DNA of 64,000 bases from Alphaproteobacteria bacterium (lineage in GTDB: Bacteria > Pseudomonadota > Alphaproteobacteria > Ferrovibrionales > Ferrovibrionaceae): the NCBI GenBank assembly GCA_026126215.1, contig JAHCJQ010000005.1:1-64000 (forward strand), written 5' to 3'. Shown one piece after another: positions 62,345 to 64,000 of this stretch. The first letter of the stretch is position 1; each line of letters begins with the position of its first letter. The notes beneath the pieces are model-generated. The model did no database searches and was not told where the DNA came from. It saw nothing but the letters and a program-made list of their open reading frames with translations. Both the position numbers and the translations under genes were made by a program.

Positions 62345-63934
62345 ATGAAGCAATCTCGCGCCAGCCTCATGCTGACCGCCGCGGTCAGCGCCTTCATCTT
62401 CGCCGGAAGCGCCTTCGCGCAGACGCTCACCATCGGCGTGCGGGGCGGACCAGAATCGCTCGATCCGCACTTCTCCGCCCTTGGCACGCATGCCGAGGCG
62501 GCGAAGCACATCTTCGATACGCTTGTCTGGTCGGGCGACAACCTGCAGCTCGAACCCGGACTGGCGGAAAGCTGGAAGTCGCTGGATGCAACCACGTGGG
62601 AGTTTCGGTTGCGCAGGGGGGTCAAGTTCCATGACGGCAGTGATTTCACCGCCGAGGACGTGAAGTTTTCCATCGAGCGCGTACCCCTGGTCTCCGGTCC
62701 GACGACCACCACGATCTACGTGCGCCGGGTAAAGGAAGTCGTGATCGTCGATCCGCATACGCTGCACATCAGGACGGATGGGCCTGCGGCCACCCTGCCA
62801 TACGATTTCGTGCGGCTGTTCATCGTCTCGGCCAAGGCTGCAAAAGACTTCTCGACGAAAGAGACGTCAGCCGCAGGATTCAACTCAGGCAAGGCGGCCG
62901 TCGGAACCGGCCCCTACAAGCTGGTTTCCTGGGAGCCGAAGGGCGACCTGGTGCTGGATCGCCACGACGCTTACTGGCGCGGCAAGTCCCACTGGTCGCG
63001 GGTCGTTCGCAAGGAGATGGCGAACGATTCCTCGCGCCTCGCCGCGCTCAAGGCTGGCCAGGTAGACCTCATCAACTACGTCTCGGCCGCCGACTGGGTC
63101 GCGTTGAAGCGCGATCCGAAGATCGCGACCTTTGTGGGCGACAGTGTCTATGTCATGAACCTGCAGCTCGACCAGAGGGAGCCGACGCCGAAAGTCTATG
63201 ACCTCCAAGGCAATGCCCTGGCAAAGAATCCGCTGCGCGATCCCCGCGTCCGCGAGGCGTTCGACCTTGCCATCGACCGTCAGGCGATGGTGGAGGTTGT
63301 TCTGGAAGGACTGGGAAAGCCGGCACGCCAGCTCATGCCGGAAGGTTTCTTCGGTTCGAGCACCAGGATAGCCTGGCCCAAGCACGACGCGCGGCGGGCG
63401 CGCCAGCTTCTGGCGGAAGCCGGATATCCCAACGGCTTCAAGATCGACCTGCATTGCACCAATGACCGGCTGCCGGGCGATGGCGCGATCTGCCAGGGTC
63501 TCGGGCAGATGTTCTCGCAGGTCGGCATCCAGACGAACGTCAATGCGATCAGCCGTACTGTTTATTTCCCCGCCCAGGCGCGCAAGGAATATTCGGTGTT
63601 CATGAATGGCTGGGGTACCCTTACGGGCGAAGCTTCCTACACGCTCGGCTCTCTTGCCCATTCCATGGACAAGGAAGTGAACATGGGGGCGTTCAACCGT
63701 ATCGAGTACAAGAACCCGGATGTCGACAAAGCCATGCAGGAGGGCGCCAGGACGCTTGACGACACCAAGCGGCGGGCGCTGTTCGAGAAGGCGATGGAGC
63801 TTACGGTCGCCGACCGCGCCTACATTCCCGTCGTCGTACTGCAGACCGTATGGGCCGGGGCAAAGGACAAGGTGATCATCGCCCCGAGGACGGACGAAGA
63901 TACGCTCGCCTACTTCGTCAAGCCGGCGAAGTAA
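62345..63934 (+). CDS. ABC transporter binding protein, peptide/nickel family (SBP_bac_5)
   Basis: 529 residues, normal for DppA/OppA-type proteins. The signal peptide (RASLMLTAAVSAFIFAGSAF, cut near AFAQ) leads into TLTIGVRGGPESLDPHFSAL. The family motif FRLRRGVKFHDGSDFTAEDVKFSIER is split over the first domain, and PRVREAFDLAIDRQAMVEVV and ARQLLAEAGYPNGFKIDL follow. It captures oligopeptides or related compounds in the periplasm. The permease and ATPase genes are expected just beyond the right edge. The neighbouring M20 peptidase and creatininase-type amidohydrolase suggest a peptide-like or cyclic amide substrate. Confidence 0.9.
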   Translation: MKQSRASLMLTAAVSAFIFAGSAFAQTLTIGVRGGPESLDPHFSALGTHAEAAKHIFDTLVWSGDNLQLEPGLAESWKSLDATTWEFRLRRGVKFHDGSDFTAEDVKFSIERVPLVSGPTTTTIYVRRVKEVVIVDPHTLHIRTDGPAATLPYDFVRLFIVSAKAAKDFSTKETSAAGFNSGKAAVGTGPYKLVSWEPKGDLVLDRHDAYWRGKSHWSRVVRKEMANDSSRLAALKAGQVDLINYVSAADWVALKRDPKIATFVGDSVYVMNLQLDQREPTPKVYDLQGNALAKNPLRDPRVREAFDLAIDRQAMVEVVLEGLGKPARQLMPEGFFGSSTRIAWPKHDARRARQLLAEAGYPNGFKIDLHCTNDRLPGDGAICQGLGQMFSQVGIQTNVNAISRTVYFPAQARKEYSVFMNGWGTLTGEASYTLGSLAHSMDKEVNMGAFNRIEYKNPDVDKAMQEGARTLDDTKRRALFEKAMELTVADRAYIPVVVLQTVWAGAKDKVIIAPRTDEDTLAYFVKPAK

Positions 63935-63953
63935 AGAGACTGGCTGGCGAATG

Positions 63954-63982
63954 AACCCCGGCGCCGACGGGCCGCCGGGGTT
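63954..63982 (+). terminator. Hairpin after the peptide-type binding protein
   Basis: AACCCCGGCG at 63954-63963 pairs with CGCCGGGGTT at 63973-63982 around a 9-nt loop, 19 bp after the stop codon. There is no T-run on either strand. It may be a partial terminator or a stem that protects the 3' end of the binding-protein mRNA so that it exceeds the permease genes. Confidence 0.45.
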
Positions 63983-64000
63983 CTGGCGTTTGCGGGCGTC

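Overview
The window is GC-rich bacterial chromosome, most likely from a metabolically versatile alphaproteobacterium of the Hyphomicrobiales/Rhodospirillales kind. The basis is family content and gene order rather than any marker gene: a PHA synthase / acyl-phosphotransferase / acetate kinase / FabI operon, an NdvA/ChvA-type glucan exporter, several TRAP carriers, and many catabolic cassettes that each carry their own regulator. No rRNA, tRNA or intact mobile element was seen.

Layout. (1) 1-1.7 kb: the 3' end of a fused TRAP permease overlapping a DapA-family aldolase/lyase, followed by a decayed serine-recombinase tail. (2) 2.3-13.8 kb: a minus-strand seven-gene run (phaC, MaoC-phosphotransacylase fusion, ackA, fabI, HlyD, RbbA-like ABC ATPase/permease, YhhJ-like permease), with a divergent TetR gene. 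(3) 13.9-14.4 kb: a relic of a type I-E CRISPR-Cas locus, consisting of a cas3 helicase fragment with an amber codon that runs into one CRISPR repeat. (4) 14.5-20.7 kb: a minus-strand operon of a GH1 beta-glucosidase, an SbmA/YddA-like ABC protein with a ruined ATPase site, an NdvA-like exporter and a predicted beta-propeller glycosidase-like protein. (5) 21.2-30.9 kb: a FadR/FCD-GntR-controlled organic-acid module with a TRAP transporter, CoA transferase, HMG-CoA-lyase-like enzyme, two Asp/Glu-racemase-superfamily enzymes, a 2OG-Fe(II) oxygenase, a cupin and an isochorismatase-like hydrolase. (6) 31-44.8 kb: an aromatic-acid-like module with a TRAP transporter, two paralogous FAD monooxygenases, a formamidase-like alpha/beta hydrolase, a LigB-type extradiol dioxygenase, a PhyH oxygenase, IorA/IorB-like 2-oxoacid:ferredoxin oxidoreductase, a thioesterase and two MarR regulators. 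(7) 45-57.6 kb: a branched-chain-type ABC importer with an amidase, a TetR regulator, RidA, a luciferase-like flavin monooxygenase, an acyl-CoA ligase, a DUF35/thiolase pair and a polysaccharide-deacetylase-fold amidohydrolase. (8) 57.7-64 kb: an M20 peptidase, SDR, ketopantoate-reductase-like protein, creatininase-family amidohydrolase, a MarR regulator and a peptide-type ABC binding protein.

Each catabolic module carries its own inverted-repeat operator-like motif next to its own regulator family: TTGTATACAA near the FCD GntR gene, ATATGTR-N2-TRCATAT three times around the two MarR genes, TTGTTG-N6-CAACAA twice around the TetR gene, and TTCCATATGGAA-type dyads beside the last MarR gene. These motifs tie separate transcription units into regulons and make the strongest testable predictions here. 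The best candidates for undescribed biology are the MarR-linked 31-44 kb pathway, the TetR-linked 45-57 kb Rut-like plus CoA-thioester pathway, and the SbmA-like ABC protein that appears to have lost ATP hydrolysis.
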